64,000 nt of DNA, taken from positions 434,001-498,000 of the forward strand of contig NZ_LR134477.1 of NCBI RefSeq assembly GCF_900637975.1, given 5' to 3'. This DNA comes from Actinomyces viscosus (GTDB taxonomy: Bacteria; Actinomycetota; Actinomycetes; Actinomycetales; Actinomycetaceae). Below, one piece after another: positions 25,953-35,100 of the stretch. The notes under the pieces are model-generated. The model was not told where the DNA came from and did not search any database. It saw only the letters and a program-made list of their open reading frames with translations. Each line of letters starts with the position of its first letter. Position 1 is the first letter of the stretch. Made by a program: the position numbers and the translations under genes.

Positions 25953-27086
25953 TCAGTACCCGAAGTGCGCCTCGGGCTGGGCGGAGTCCCGCACCAGCGT
26001 GGGGTGCAGCCCTCCCTGGTTGGGGTTGATGCTCTCGGCGCTGATGCGCGAGGCGAACACCTTGTAGCTCCAGACTGTGTAGATCAGGACGCCGGGGACG
26101 AACACGGCCGCGGCGACGGTCATGATGAGCAGCGTCGTGTCGGCGCTCGCGGCCTGCTGGATCGTCAGCGAGTAGGCCGGGTCCACCGAGGAGCGCATGA
26201 CGTTGGGAGCCATCGCGGCGAAGATGAAGATGACGGCGAAGGCGATGCCCACGAAGTGCAGGGCGAAGGCCCGTCCCTCTCTCCCGGCGCGGCCGGCCAG
26301 CAGCGAGCCGATGAGCCCGGCTGCGGCGATGACCAGCGGGATCCAGGACAGGGCGGTGCTCGAGTAGACCAGCTGCGCCCACAGGGCCCAGGCGGCGGTC
26401 ACGCCGGTGGACACCGGAGCAAGCCCGCGTGACAGCCGCAGGGCCCGCTGCGAGAGCTCGCCGGTGGTCTTGAGGGCCACGAACAGCGCACCGTGGTTGA
26501 GGAAGAGCAGGCAGGTGACGGCACCGCCCAGCAGGGTGAAGGGTGTCACCATGGTCAGCAGCCCACCGGTGATCTGGTGGGCGGCACCGGGCATGAGCGA
26601 GTCCGCCGGTACCTGACCGGCCGGGACCACGGCGCCGTTGGAGATCTGGACGACCTCGATGTGCATGCCCTGGACCAGGTTCGCGAAGGCCACGCCCCAC
26701 AGGACGGAGGGCAGCCAGGCGCTGATCGTGTGGACCCAGTCCCAGCGGTCGCGCCAGGTCTGGGAGTTGACCTTGGGACGCCACTCGATGGCGCACACGC
26801 GCACGATGAGGCACAGCAGGATGATGAACAGGACGATGTAGGCCCCCGAGAACAGGGTGGAGTACCACTCGGGGAAGGCCGCGAAAGTGGCACCGCCGGC
26901 GGTCAGCAGCCACACCTCGTTGCCGTCCCAGTGGGGGCCGATGGTGGCCAGCGTCGCGCGCCGCTCGCGCTCGTCGCGGCCCAGGATCTTCAGGAGCATT
27001 CCGACGCCGAAGTCGAAACCCTCCAGGGTGAGGTAGCCGATCCACAGGACGGCGATGAGGACGAACCAGAGGATGCTCAGTGTCAT
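25953..27086 (-). CDS. cydB: Cytochrome bd ubiquinol/menaquinol oxidase subunit II
   Basis: Integral membrane subunit that pairs with CydA to reduce oxygen to water with high affinity. It is 377 residues with about nine helices. Family marks include the N-terminal LTLEGFDFGVGMLL, PHWDGNEVWLLTAGG near residue 52 and AFPEWYSTLFSG. A GAGGAAGG ribosome-binding site precedes the ATG, 20 bases after the cydA stop. The order cydA-cydB-cydD-cydC is the usual actinobacterial and Bacillus-type order. Confidence 0.96.
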   Translation of the reverse strand: MTLSILWFVLIAVLWIGYLTLEGFDFGVGMLLKILGRDERERRATLATIGPHWDGNEVWLLTAGGATFAAFPEWYSTLFSGAYIVLFIILLCLIVRVCAIEWRPKVNSQTWRDRWDWVHTISAWLPSVLWGVAFANLVQGMHIEVVQISNGAVVPAGQVPADSLMPGAAHQITGGLLTMVTPFTLLGGAVTCLLFLNHGALFVALKTTGELSQRALRLSRGLAPVSTGVTAAWALWAQLVYSSTALSWIPLVIAAAGLIGSLLAGRAGREGRAFALHFVGIAFAVIFIFAAMAPNVMRSSVDPAYSLTIQQAASADTTLLIMTVAAAVFVPGVLIYTVWSYKVFASRISAESINPNQGGLHPTLVRDSAQPEAHFGY

Positions 27087-27106
27087 GGGTGTCTACCTTC
27101 CTCGGT

Positions 27107-28672
27107 TCAGTAGGCGAAGGACAGGGCCGGGGTGCTCTCGGGCGAGTCGCTGGACCCGGCCTCGGAGCCGCCGGAGTCCTCGGAGCCCGTGTCATCCGAT
27201 CCTGCGGTCCTGTCGGCCCTGCCCGGCACCGGCGTGCGCACGCCCTCGCGGATGTAACGGCGCAGCAGGGCGAACCAGACGACGCCGAGCGCGGCGTACA
27301 GCAGGGTGAAGATGACCATGGACGCCAGCACCGTGCCGGAGGAGACCACGGAGGAGACCCCGTCGGCGGTGAGCATGTAGACCTGGGAGACCGGGTCGGA
27401 CAGGTTGGGCACGATGACCCACGGCTGGCGTCCCATCTCACGGAAGATCCATCCGAAGGAGCAGGCGATGAAGGGCAGCCACATGGTGGCCAGCGCTATC
27501 TTGCCCAGCAGCGGGCGGGAGATGAGCCGCCCGGAGCGGGTCAGCCACAGGGCCAGGACCCCCAGCCCCATCGAGGCCATTCCCAGTCCGATCATGAGCC
27601 GGAAGGACCAGAAGCTGACCATGACGTTGGGGCTGTAGTCGACGGTGTTGCCGCGGGCGTCGGTGGTGCCGTACCGCTCCGCGTAGGTGTCCCCGGCCTC
27701 CTTGAGCCCGGTGAGCTCGGCCTTGAAGTCGTTGGTGGCCATGAAGGAGTAGACGCCGGGAACCGAGATGAACCGGACCATGCCGTCCTCGTTGCGGCAG
27801 TCCCCGAAGGCGGCCACGGTGAAGGGGGCGCTGGTCTCGGAGTGGCACAGGCCCTCGGCGGCGGCCATCTTGGCCGGCTGGTACTCGGCGACCAGCTGGC
27901 CCTGCATGTGACCGGTGCCGGCGGTGACCAGGCCCGCGGCCACCATGGTGATGGCCCCGAAGCGGGTCACCCGCCGCCACAGCTCGCGGGCCTCGAAGTC
28001 CTGCTCGGCCCGGGCTGCCTTGGTCATCCACCACACCGAGACGCCCAGGATGACGGCGCCGGCGACCAGCAGCGCCGAGGAGATGACGTGCAGGACGGTG
28101 GCCCATACCAGCTCATTGGACAGGAGCTTGAGGAAGCCGCTGACGCCGTCGAGCTCGGCGCGTCCCGTCCTGGGGTTGACGACGGCGCCGACCGGGTGCT
28201 GCATCCAGGAGTTGGCGGTCAGGATGAAGAAGGCGGAGAAGTTCGTGCCCGCGGCCACGGCCCACATGCACAGGTTGTGGAGCCTGGGGCTCAGACGGTC
28301 CCACCCGAAGATCCACAGGCCCAGGAAGACGGACTCCATGAAGAAGGCCAGCAGGGCCTCGAAGGCGAGCGGTGCGCCGAAGATGTTCCCGACGAATCGC
28401 GAGTACTCCGACCAGTTCATACCGAACTGGAACTCCTGGACGATTCCGGTGGCCACGCCCAGCGCGAAGTTGATCAGCAGGATCTTGCCGAAGAACTTGG
28501 TAGCCACCAGCCACTGCTTGTTGCCGGTCCGCCGCCACAGCGTCTCCATGAGAGCCACCAGCGGGGAGAGCCCGATGGTCAGCGGAACCAGGATGAAGTG
28601 GTAGACGGTGGTGATGCCGAACTGCCAGCGCGCCAGATCCAGGGAGTCCAGCGCCAGAGGAGAGATGGCCAT
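27107..28672 (-). CDS. cydA: Cytochrome bd oxidase subunit I
   Basis: Carries the haems and quinol site of the bd oxidase. At about 521 residues, it begins MAISPLALDSLDLARWQFG. ARWQFGITTVYHF contains the axial haem b595 histidine equivalent (His25). GMNWSEYSRFVGNIFG and the EMGRQPWVI motif are typical. The C-terminus is Ser/Glu-rich. The ATG at 28672 has AAAGG upstream; the longer frame to 28738 adds residues that overlap the putative operator and are unlikely to be translated. Promoter and operator-like sequences lie 45-100 bases upstream. Confidence 0.96.
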   Translation of the reverse strand: MAISPLALDSLDLARWQFGITTVYHFILVPLTIGLSPLVALMETLWRRTGNKQWLVATKFFGKILLINFALGVATGIVQEFQFGMNWSEYSRFVGNIFGAPLAFEALLAFFMESVFLGLWIFGWDRLSPRLHNLCMWAVAAGTNFSAFFILTANSWMQHPVGAVVNPRTGRAELDGVSGFLKLLSNELVWATVLHVISSALLVAGAVILGVSVWWMTKAARAEQDFEARELWRRVTRFGAITMVAAGLVTAGTGHMQGQLVAEYQPAKMAAAEGLCHSETSAPFTVAAFGDCRNEDGMVRFISVPGVYSFMATNDFKAELTGLKEAGDTYAERYGTTDARGNTVDYSPNVMVSFWSFRLMIGLGMASMGLGVLALWLTRSGRLISRPLLGKIALATMWLPFIACSFGWIFREMGRQPWVIVPNLSDPVSQVYMLTADGVSSVVSSGTVLASMVIFTLLYAALGVVWFALLRRYIREGVRTPVPGRADRTAGSDDTGSEDSGGSEAGSSDSPESTPALSFAY

Positions 28673-28715
28673 CCGTGCCGCCTTTCGGAGATGACGATGA
28701 GATCGATAAGGTGTT

Positions 28716-28733
28716 CTGTAGAACGTCCTACAG
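28716..28733 (-). promoter_or_regulatory. Palindromic operator candidate in the cyd leader
   Basis: CTGTAGAACGTCCTACAG is symmetrical at 16 of 18 positions: perfect 6-base arms and a palindromic ACGT core. It lies just downstream of the predicted cyd transcription start, where a bound repressor would block RNA polymerase. It does not match the Rex consensus TTGTGAANNNNTTCACAA. The binding protein is unknown. Confidence 0.5.
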
Positions 28734-28745
28734 GTCAATAAGGCT

Positions 28746-28774
28746 ATTATAGGTCATCTATGACGTGATGTCGT
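28746..28774 (-). promoter_or_regulatory. Promoter of the cydABDC-kinase operon
   Basis: On the minus strand a perfect -10 TATAAT (28746-28751) is preceded after exactly 17 bases by ACGACA (28769-28774, four of six to TTGACA). The inverted repeat GTCAT-AG-ATGAC (28753-28764) lies inside the spacer and could be a second regulator site. Predicted start is near 28739. Confidence 0.6.
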
Positions 28775-28948
28775 GAAACGAGCGAGTCTCGATGCGGTGA
28801 CGACGCCTGCAGCAACCCCTCACTTCCCTTGTCAAGACTATCATTCGAGTGATTCTGCGAGATGGTTTCAGCCTGGGGTGGTTGAAGATTGGCGATCTTG
28901 AGAGTGGGACTGAAGGCCCGTAACTAAGTGGCGGAAAACCGCTGAAAA

Positions 28949-28981
28949 CTGACTGAATACTGAGCGAATGCTGACTGTGTG
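28949..28981 (+). repeat. Three imperfect 11-base tandem repeats upstream of the RNase E gene
   Basis: CTGACTGAATA, CTGAGCGAATG and CTGACTGTGTG follow one another directly, preceded by a partial unit (GCTGAAAA). They lie in the roughly 530-base gap between the cyd promoter and the RNase E/G start. That gap is less GC-rich than its flanks and has no convincing ORF or tRNA. The remainder (28982-29306) is probably the RNase E promoter and leader, but I cannot place a firm promoter. Confidence 0.5.
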
Positions 28982-29306
28982 ATGGGATGTGGATGTGGAG
29001 CGAGACGCGGGCCACCATGACCATGACGAGTCGCGCAGGCGCTTATCGCTGTATGTGTGGGATACTTCGATCCGGTTTCGGGTGCTTCGTACCAGTACCT
29101 GGGGCCACGCCTTCCGACCGACCCTGTCCGAGGACCTTGCGCCGCCTGAGCTGCGCCGCTGCGAGCCCGGTATGTGTGGACGAGAGGCAAGGCATGCGCC
29201 CTACCGGGCGCGCTCGAGACTTTTTCGCTGCTCCCGCTGGGGAGCACAACCGCGTTGACGCGTCGAGGGTACGACGACGGCGTCAGCCTCGGAGAGTGCA
29301 AGCCCC

Positions 29307-32300
29307 ATGGCACGTCGCACCACATCAGAATCAACAGAATCGCACGAGCAGGACCAGGGACACCAGGGACTCGGCGACGCCGTGAGCGCCCCGACCCCGC
29401 GCCGTCGCCGCAGAGCCACCGCCGCTGCCGCCGCTCCCGCGCAGGCTCCCGTCGCCGAGCAGCCGGGCCCGGTGGGCGCCTCGGAGACCGTCACCGGCTC
29501 CGGTGCCGGCGAGTCCGACATCGAGAGCATCGAGGGCTCTGGGGCTCCGGCCGCCTCGGCCCCGTCTCGTCGTCGCCGCAAGGTCGTCGCGGTATCCGCC
29601 GCCCCGCAGGCGGCTCCGACCGCTGACCCTCACGCGGCCGAGGATGAGGAGGACGAGGACGAGGCTCAGGTCGAGGAGGAGGCCGGCGCGGAGGATGCGG
29701 AGGATCCTGACGCGCAGGAGGAGACCGACGGCGAGCCGGCGCAGGCGTCCCTGAACGAGGACGAGGCTGAGCCGGAGGCGCCCCGCCTTCCCGCCGCCTC
29801 GCTCCTCTTCCAGGCCCCCGACCCCAGTCGGGCCCGCCGACGTCGAAGGGTCACCGCCGCAACCGCCGCTCCTCAGGAGGCGCCGACCGCGTCGCGCCAC
29901 CAGGGCTCGAGCGGCTGGACCGACGAGGAGGAGCCGCAGACCGGCGTCCGAACCAGTGCGGAAGACCGGGACGCGGACAACTCGGACATCGAGGATGAGG
30001 ACGAGTCCGCCTCGTCCTCCTCGGCACGAGCAGGTCGAGGCGGTGGGCGCAGCCGTCGTCGTCGGCGGGCGGTCGCCGGCACGGGCGCGCCTCAGCAGGA
30101 GGGGCGCGGGGGCTCCGCGGTTGACGAGTCCGGTGACGACGTTGATGCCTCCGAGGCCGACGACGAGTCTCCGGCTGACTCGTCGGACGGCTCGCCAGAT
30201 GACGCCCGTGAGGGCGGGGCCCGCCGCAAGCGCCGCCGCGGTGGGCGCGGTCGGCGCTCGCGCTCACGTGCTGAGGACTCCGCGCGCAGCGACTCGGACG
30301 AGGAGGCCCAGACCCCCGGGGAGGGCGCTGCCGATGCGACGCCCTCGGCGCGCGAGACCTCGGCTGACGCCGGCGTCGAGACGACCGCCGGGGCCGTGTC
30401 CGGATCGCGTCGGCGCCGCCGCCGGTCCCGTACCCGTTCCGAGGGTGGCGACCCGCGTGACGAGGTCACCGCCCTCAAGGGCTCCACCCGGCTGGAGGCC
30501 AAGCGTCAGCGCCGCCGTGAGGGGAGGGCGGCCGGACGCCGTCGGCCCATCGTCACCGAGGCCGAGTTCCTGGCCCGTCGCGAGTCCGTGGACCGTCAGA
30601 TGATCGTGCGCGAGTCCGACGGCCTCAACCAGATCGCCGTCCTGGAGGACGGGCTCCTCGTGGAGCACTACGTCTCGCGGCACACCCAGACCTCCATGGT
30701 CGGTAATGTCTACGTCGGCCGCGTCCAGAACGTCCTGCCCTCCATGGAGGCCGCCTTCGTGGACCTGGGCAAGGGGCGCAACGCCGTGCTCTACGCCGGC
30801 GAGGTCAACTGGGACGCCGCCGGCCTGGAGGGAAGGCCCCGCCGTATCGAGGACGCCCTCTCCAGCGGTGACACCGTCCTGGTCCAGGTCACCAAGGACC
30901 CGATCGGGCACAAGGGGGCCCGCCTCACCAGCCAGATCACCCTGGCGGGCCGCTACCTGGTCCTCGTCCCCGGTGGCACCATGACCGGGATCTCGCGCAA
31001 GCTGCCCGATACTGAGCGCAGCCGCCTGAAGAAGATCCTCAAGCGGATCGTGCCCGACTCCGCCGGGGTCATCGTGCGCACCGCCGCCGAGGGAGCCAGC
31101 CAGGAGCAGCTGACCGCGGACGTCGAGCGACTGGTGTCCCAGTGGGAGGCCATCGAGAAGAAGGCCTCCTCGGTCATGAAGGGCAGTGGTAAGGCCCCGG
31201 TCCTCCTCAAGGGCGAGCCCGAGCTCGCCGTGCGCGTCATCCGCGACGTCTTCAACGAGGACTTCCGCAAGCTCATCGTCTCCGGTGACAAGACCTGGTC
31301 GACGATCTCCCGGTACGTCGACGAGGTCAGTCCGGACCTGGCCGACCGCCTCGAGCACTGGACCGGTCCGGAGGACGTCTTCGCCGCCCACCGCGTCGAC
31401 GAGCAGCTCGCCAAGGGCTTCGACCGCAAGGTCTGGCTGCCCAGCGGCGGCACGCTGGTCATCGACCGCACCGAGGCGATGACCGTCATCGACGTCAACA
31501 CCGGCCGCTTCACCGGAGCGGGCGGCACGCTGGAGGAGACCGTCACCCGCAACAACCTCGAGGCCGCTGAGGAGATCGTGCGCCAGCTGCGTCTGCGCGA
31601 CATCGGCGGCATGGTCGTCATCGACTTCGTCGACATGGTCCTGGAGTCCAACCGGGACCTCGTCCTGCGCCGGCTCGTGGAGTGCCTGGGCCGTGACCGC
31701 ACCCGCCACCAGGTCACCGAGGTCACCTCGCTCGGCCTGGTCCAGATGACCCGCAAGCGGGTCGGGCAGGGACTGGTTGAGGCCTTCTCCACCACCTGCG
31801 AGCACTGCAAGGGTCGTGGCTTCATCGTCCACGACGAGCCCGTGGAGAACCAGCAGGTCGACATGTCGGCCTCAGCCTCCCGTGGTGGCGGGCGCTCGCG
31901 CGGGCGCAAGAACCGTGAGGAGCAGGCTGGATCCGGCAGGAAGGACGCTCAGGAGGCCAAGGGCAAGAGCACCAAGGGCGGCGGCAACGCCAAGAGCGCC
32001 AAGGGCGCCGGAAGGGCCGACGTCGCGGGCTCGCCCGAGACCGGGGCTGACGACGAGGCCCGGGCCGCGGTCCGCGGCGCCCTGGCTCAGATCGCGGCCG
32101 CCGCCGAGCAGGCCCACAAGGAGGCTCAGCAGGAGAGTCAGGAGCCTCGCGACGCCCAGGAGGTCGACGGCTCGCAGGGCCCGGGCGAGGAGCGCGCCGA
32201 GAGCGCGAGCGACATCGACAACGCGGAGGGCGCCGGCGGCCAGGACGAGCAGACCTCGCCGGCCGAGAGCAAGACAGCCAGGACCAGGGCGCGGAAGTCG

Positions 32301-32573
32301 GCCGAGAAGAAGACTGAGAAGAAGCCTTCGAGGAAGACCGGCAAGAAGGCTGAGAAGAAGAAGCCCGCGAAGAAGGACGGTAAGAAGGCTGCCGACCCAG
32401 AGGAGCCTGACGAGAAGGCGGCTGACGGGAGGGCTGAGGCGGCTGCGGGTGCGCAGACGGATCAGGAGCCTGCTGGCAGCAAGCCTGCGAGGAGAACGAG
32501 GAGGCGGGCCACCGCGAGGAGCACTGCGCCGTCGTCGGAGAATTCTTCAGACGACGCGGAGGCCTCCGCCTAG
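29307..32573 (+). CDS. rne: Ribonuclease E/G with very long disordered N- and C-terminal arms
   Basis: Single-strand endoribonuclease of mRNA decay and rRNA/tRNA processing. At 1088 residues, the catalytic core occupies only about 430-850. An S1 domain begins near MIVRESDGLNQIAVLEDG (residue 431). The catalytic aspartates are expected in TVIDVNTGR (about 728) and VVIDFVDM (about 769), and CEHCKGRG (about 830) is the zinc-link motif joining subunits. The first 430 residues alternate acidic stretches (DEEDEDEAQVEEE) and basic ones (RRKRRRGGRGRRSRSR). The last 240 are Lys/Ala/Glu-rich (KKTEKKPSRKTGKKAEKKK). This organisation resembles actinobacterial RNase E scaffolds. GGAG lies 12 bases before the ATG. 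Confidence 0.93.
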   Translation: MARRTTSESTESHEQDQGHQGLGDAVSAPTPRRRRRATAAAAAPAQAPVAEQPGPVGASETVTGSGAGESDIESIEGSGAPAASAPSRRRRKVVAVSAAPQAAPTADPHAAEDEEDEDEAQVEEEAGAEDAEDPDAQEETDGEPAQASLNEDEAEPEAPRLPAASLLFQAPDPSRARRRRRVTAATAAPQEAPTASRHQGSSGWTDEEEPQTGVRTSAEDRDADNSDIEDEDESASSSSARAGRGGGRSRRRRRAVAGTGAPQQEGRGGSAVDESGDDVDASEADDESPADSSDGSPDDAREGGARRKRRRGGRGRRSRSRAEDSARSDSDEEAQTPGEGAADATPSARETSADAGVETTAGAVSGSRRRRRRSRTRSEGGDPRDEVTALKGSTRLEAKRQRRREGRAAGRRRPIVTEAEFLARRESVDRQMIVRESDGLNQIAVLEDGLLVEHYVSRHTQTSMVGNVYVGRVQNVLPSMEAAFVDLGKGRNAVLYAGEVNWDAAGLEGRPRRIEDALSSGDTVLVQVTKDPIGHKGARLTSQITLAGRYLVLVPGGTMTGISRKLPDTERSRLKKILKRIVPDSAGVIVRTAAEGASQEQLTADVERLVSQWEAIEKKASSVMKGSGKAPVLLKGEPELAVRVIRDVFNEDFRKLIVSGDKTWSTISRYVDEVSPDLADRLEHWTGPEDVFAAHRVDEQLAKGFDRKVWLPSGGTLVIDRTEAMTVIDVNTGRFTGAGGTLEETVTRNNLEAAEEIVRQLRLRDIGGMVVIDFVDMVLESNRDLVLRRLVECLGRDRTRHQVTEVTSLGLVQMTRKRVGQGLVEAFSTTCEHCKGRGFIVHDEPVENQQVDMSASASRGGGRSRGRKNREEQAGSGRKDAQEAKGKSTKGGGNAKSAKGAGRADVAGSPETGADDEARAAVRGALAQIAAAAEQAHKEAQQESQEPRDAQEVDGSQGPGEERAESASDIDNAEGAGGQDEQTSPAESKTARTRARKSAEKKTEKKPSRKTGKKAEKKKPAKKDGKKAADPEEPDEKAADGRAEAAAGAQTDQEPAGSKPARRTRRRATARSTAPSSENSSDDAEASA

Positions 32574-32625
32574 CGCCCGCGGGGCCTTCGTGCCCAAGAA
32601 CACAGGGGGCAGGGCGAACCGGAGG

Positions 32626-32654
32626 TTGGTGCTGGGAGCGGGATCGCCTAGAGT
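32626..32654 (+). promoter_or_regulatory. Promoter for rplU-rpmA
   Basis: TTGGTG (32626-32631), a 17-base spacer and TAGAGT (32649-32654) form a plausible sigma-70-type promoter. The start would be near 32661, leaving a leader of about 95-105 bases before rplU. Confidence 0.45.
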
Positions 32655-32756
32655 TATCTGCCGGTGCGTCTTGCGCCATTGCCCAGGACAGGGCCCTCCC
32701 GGTGAGGCTGATCGAAGCCCCGCTGCGCGTGAGAGCCTTTCGAAGAATCTACAGAG

Positions 32757-33077
32757 ATGAGCATTCAAGTGGTCTACGCGATCGTCAAGGCCGGCGGCCG
32801 TCAGGAGAAGGTCTCCGTCGGCGACGTCGTGGTTGTCGACAAGCTTGCTGGTGAGATCGGCGACGAGGTCACCCTCGCCCCCGTCATGCTGGTGGACGGC
32901 GACAAGGTGACCACCTCTGCCGCCGACCTGGCCAAGTCCTCCGTCACCGCCGAGATCGTCGGCGACGAGAAGGGCCCCAAGATCAACATCCTCAAGTTCA
33001 AGAACAAGACCGGCTTCCGCAAGCGCCAGGGCCACCGCGCTCAGCTGACGGCCGTCAAGGTCACCGCCATCAAGTGA
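32757..33077 (+). CDS. rplU: 50S ribosomal protein L21
   Basis: Large-subunit protein that binds 23S rRNA. It is 106 residues from the ATG at 32757. The family usually begins [15 protein letters not shown], which would correspond to the GTG at 32769 here and 102 residues. Which start is used cannot be settled by eye. The C-terminal [20 protein letters not shown] is typical L21. It is followed by rpmA after 69 bases, the almost universal arrangement. Confidence 0.95.
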   Translation: MSIQVVYAIVKAGGRQEKVSVGDVVVVDKLAGEIGDEVTLAPVMLVDGDKVTTSAADLAKSSVTAEIVGDEKGPKINILKFKNKTGFRKRQGHRAQLTAVKVTAIK

Positions 33078-33146
33078 CCGCCCCGGCGTCAGCCAGTACG
33101 CGGGCATCCTGAACGCACACGCTCGAGAAGAAAGAAGCCTTAAACC

Positions 33147-33404
33147 ATGGCACACAAGAAGGGTCTTGGTTCCTCCCGTAACGGCCGCGACTCCAACGCG
33201 CAGCGCCTCGGCGTCAAGCGCTTCGGCGGTCAGCTCGTCAAGGCCGGCGAGATCATCGTCCGCCAGCGCGGCACCCACTTCCACCCTGGCCGCAACGTCG
33301 GCCGCGGCAACGACGACACCCTGTTCGCCACCGCTGCCGGCAACGTCGAGTTCGGCACCTTCCGTGGCCGCCGGGTCGTCAACGTCGTGCTCCCCGAGGC
33401 CTGA
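33147..33404 (+). CDS. rpmA: 50S ribosomal protein L27
   Basis: Large-subunit protein of 85 residues whose N-terminus reaches the peptidyl-transferase centre. It begins [16 protein letters not shown] without the cleavable extension seen in Firmicutes. [20 protein letters not shown] is the family signature. The sequence AAGAAAGAAG precedes the ATG. A perfect palindrome follows, before obgE. Confidence 0.97.
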   Translation: MAHKKGLGSSRNGRDSNAQRLGVKRFGGQLVKAGEIIVRQRGTHFHPGRNVGRGNDDTLFATAAGNVEFGTFRGRRVVNVVLPEA

Positions 33405-33430
33405 GCCCCGAGCACATCCACACGTCGCAT

Positions 33431-33460
33431 GAGGGCGGACGGCAGCTGCCGTCCGCCCTC
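33431..33460 (+). terminator. Perfect 30-base palindrome between rpmA and obgE
   Basis: Two 15-base arms (GAGGGCGGACGGCAG and its complement) meet with no spacer and would form a very stable GC-rich hairpin. No U-tract follows. It may attenuate readthrough from the ribosomal protein genes into obgE, or act as an RNA processing or stability site. Confidence 0.55.
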
Positions 33461-33489
33461 GCGCTATCCCGGACTCACAGGAGACCCCC

Positions 33490-35088
33490 ATGCCCAGTTT
33501 CATTGACCGAGTGGTCCTCCACGTGGCCGGCGGCGACGGCGGCAACGGCTGCACCTCCGTGCACCGCGAGAAGTTCAAGCCCCTGGCCGGGCCCGACGGC
33601 GGTGACGGCGGTCATGGCGGCGACGTCGTCCTGACCGTCGACCCCCGGGTGACGACGCTGCTGAGCTACCACCGCGCCCCGCACCAGCGGGCCGGGAACG
33701 GCACCCCCGGCATGGGGGACTGGCGGCGTGGCACCGATGGCAAGGACCTCATCCTGCCCGTTCCCGAGGGAACCGTCGTCAAGGACGCCGGCGGCCAGGT
33801 CATCGCCGACCTCGTGGGGGAGGGGGCCAGCATCGTCGTCGCCGAGGGGGGCACCGGCGGGCGCGGCAACTTCTCCCTGGCCTCCTCCAAGCGCAAGGCG
33901 CCCGGCTTCCACCTGCTGGGCGAGCCCGGCCAGGCCAGGGACATCACCCTGGAGCTCAAGACCATCGCCGACGTCGCCCTGGTGGGTTACCCCAGCGCCG
34001 GCAAGTCCTCCCTCATCGCCGCTATGAGCGCGGCCAGGCCCAAGATCGCCGACTACCCCTTCACCACCCTCGTGCCCAACCTCGGGGTCGTCGAGGCCGG
34101 CGACGTCCGCTACACGATCGCCGACGTCCCGGGCCTCATCCCCGGCGCCTCGCAGGGCAAGGGGCTGGGCCTGGACTTCCTGCGGCACATTGAGCGCTGC
34201 GCCGTCATCGTCCACGTCCTGGACTGCGCCACCCTCGAGCCGGGCCGCGATCCCCTGTCCGACCTGGACACCATCGAGGCCGAGCTCGCCGCCTACTCCG
34301 AACGCCTGGGGGACCAGGAGGACGACCCCTCCCTCACCGGCCGTGTCCCGCTCATGGAGCGCCCCCGCATCGTGGTGCTCAACAAGGTCGACGTTCCCGA
34401 CGCAGCCGAGCTCGCCGAGTTCGTGCGCGCCGACATCGAGGTCAGGGGCCTGCCCGTGTTCATCGTCTCGGCGGTCGCCCACACCGGGCTGCGGCCCCTG
34501 TCCTTCGCTTTGGCCGGTGAGGTCGAGCGGGCCCGTGCGATGGCCCCGGCGGCGCCTTCGGGCAGCGATGAGCCCGGCGGGGCGGACAGGGCTCGCCCGG
34601 TCATCCGCCCCGCAGCCGTGGGACGCCGTGAGAAGGACAGCGTCGCCCAGGTGCGTCTGCTCGCCCACCCCAGTGAGGGGCAGGTCTACCAGGTCCGCGG
34701 TCAGCGTCCCGAGCGGTGGGTGCGCCAGACCGACTTCTCCAATGACGAGGCAGTCGGCTACCTCGCCGACCGGCTGGCAGCGGCGGGGGTTGAGGACGAG
34801 CTCGTCAAGGCCGGCGCCCATGCCGGGGACACCGTCCTCATCGGTGAGGTGGACGGGGGAGTGCTCTTCACCTGGGAGCCCTCGATGAGCACCGGTCCCG
34901 AGCTGCTGGGCGCCCGCGGCACCGACCTGCGTCTGGAGGGCAGCCGGCGTCGGACCAACGTGGAACGGCGCAGCCGGTACCACGAGATGATGGACGCCAA
35001 GGAGGCCGCGCGCCAGCAGCTGCGTGACGAGGCCTCCGAGGGGCTGTGGACCGACGCCACCACCTGGCACGAGGGCGACGAGGACTGA
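33490..35088 (+). CDS. obgE: GTPase ObgE/CgtA
   Basis: Essential GTPase involved in late 50S assembly and stress control. The 532-residue protein has the glycine-rich Obg domain (residues 1-160, starting [20 protein letters not shown]). The G domain shows G1 GYPSAGKSS near 165, G3 [10 protein letters not shown] near 213 and G4 NKVD near 298. A C-terminal OCT domain (about 380-460) ends in VLFTWEP. A basic Arg/Glu-rich tail of about 60 residues follows. AGGAGAC precedes the ATG. Obg following rpmA is the common arrangement. Confidence 0.96.
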   Translation: MPSFIDRVVLHVAGGDGGNGCTSVHREKFKPLAGPDGGDGGHGGDVVLTVDPRVTTLLSYHRAPHQRAGNGTPGMGDWRRGTDGKDLILPVPEGTVVKDAGGQVIADLVGEGASIVVAEGGTGGRGNFSLASSKRKAPGFHLLGEPGQARDITLELKTIADVALVGYPSAGKSSLIAAMSAARPKIADYPFTTLVPNLGVVEAGDVRYTIADVPGLIPGASQGKGLGLDFLRHIERCAVIVHVLDCATLEPGRDPLSDLDTIEAELAAYSERLGDQEDDPSLTGRVPLMERPRIVVLNKVDVPDAAELAEFVRADIEVRGLPVFIVSAVAHTGLRPLSFALAGEVERARAMAPAAPSGSDEPGGADRARPVIRPAAVGRREKDSVAQVRLLAHPSEGQVYQVRGQRPERWVRQTDFSNDEAVGYLADRLAAAGVEDELVKAGAHAGDTVLIGEVDGGVLFTWEPSMSTGPELLGARGTDLRLEGSRRRTNVERRSRYHEMMDAKEAARQQLRDEASEGLWTDATTWHEGDED

Positions 35089-35100
35089 CGGGCGGGAACC

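Noticed and set aside
28720..28740. Possible LexA (SOS) box, because of GAAC and GTTC-like words in the cyd palindrome
   Set aside because: The spacing and flanks do not fit the actinobacterial SOS box, and cydA is not an expected SOS target.
27080..28741. 553-codon plus-strand frame opposite cydA
   Set aside because: Translation is Gly/His/Gln-rich without any domain; cydA on the other strand is unambiguous.
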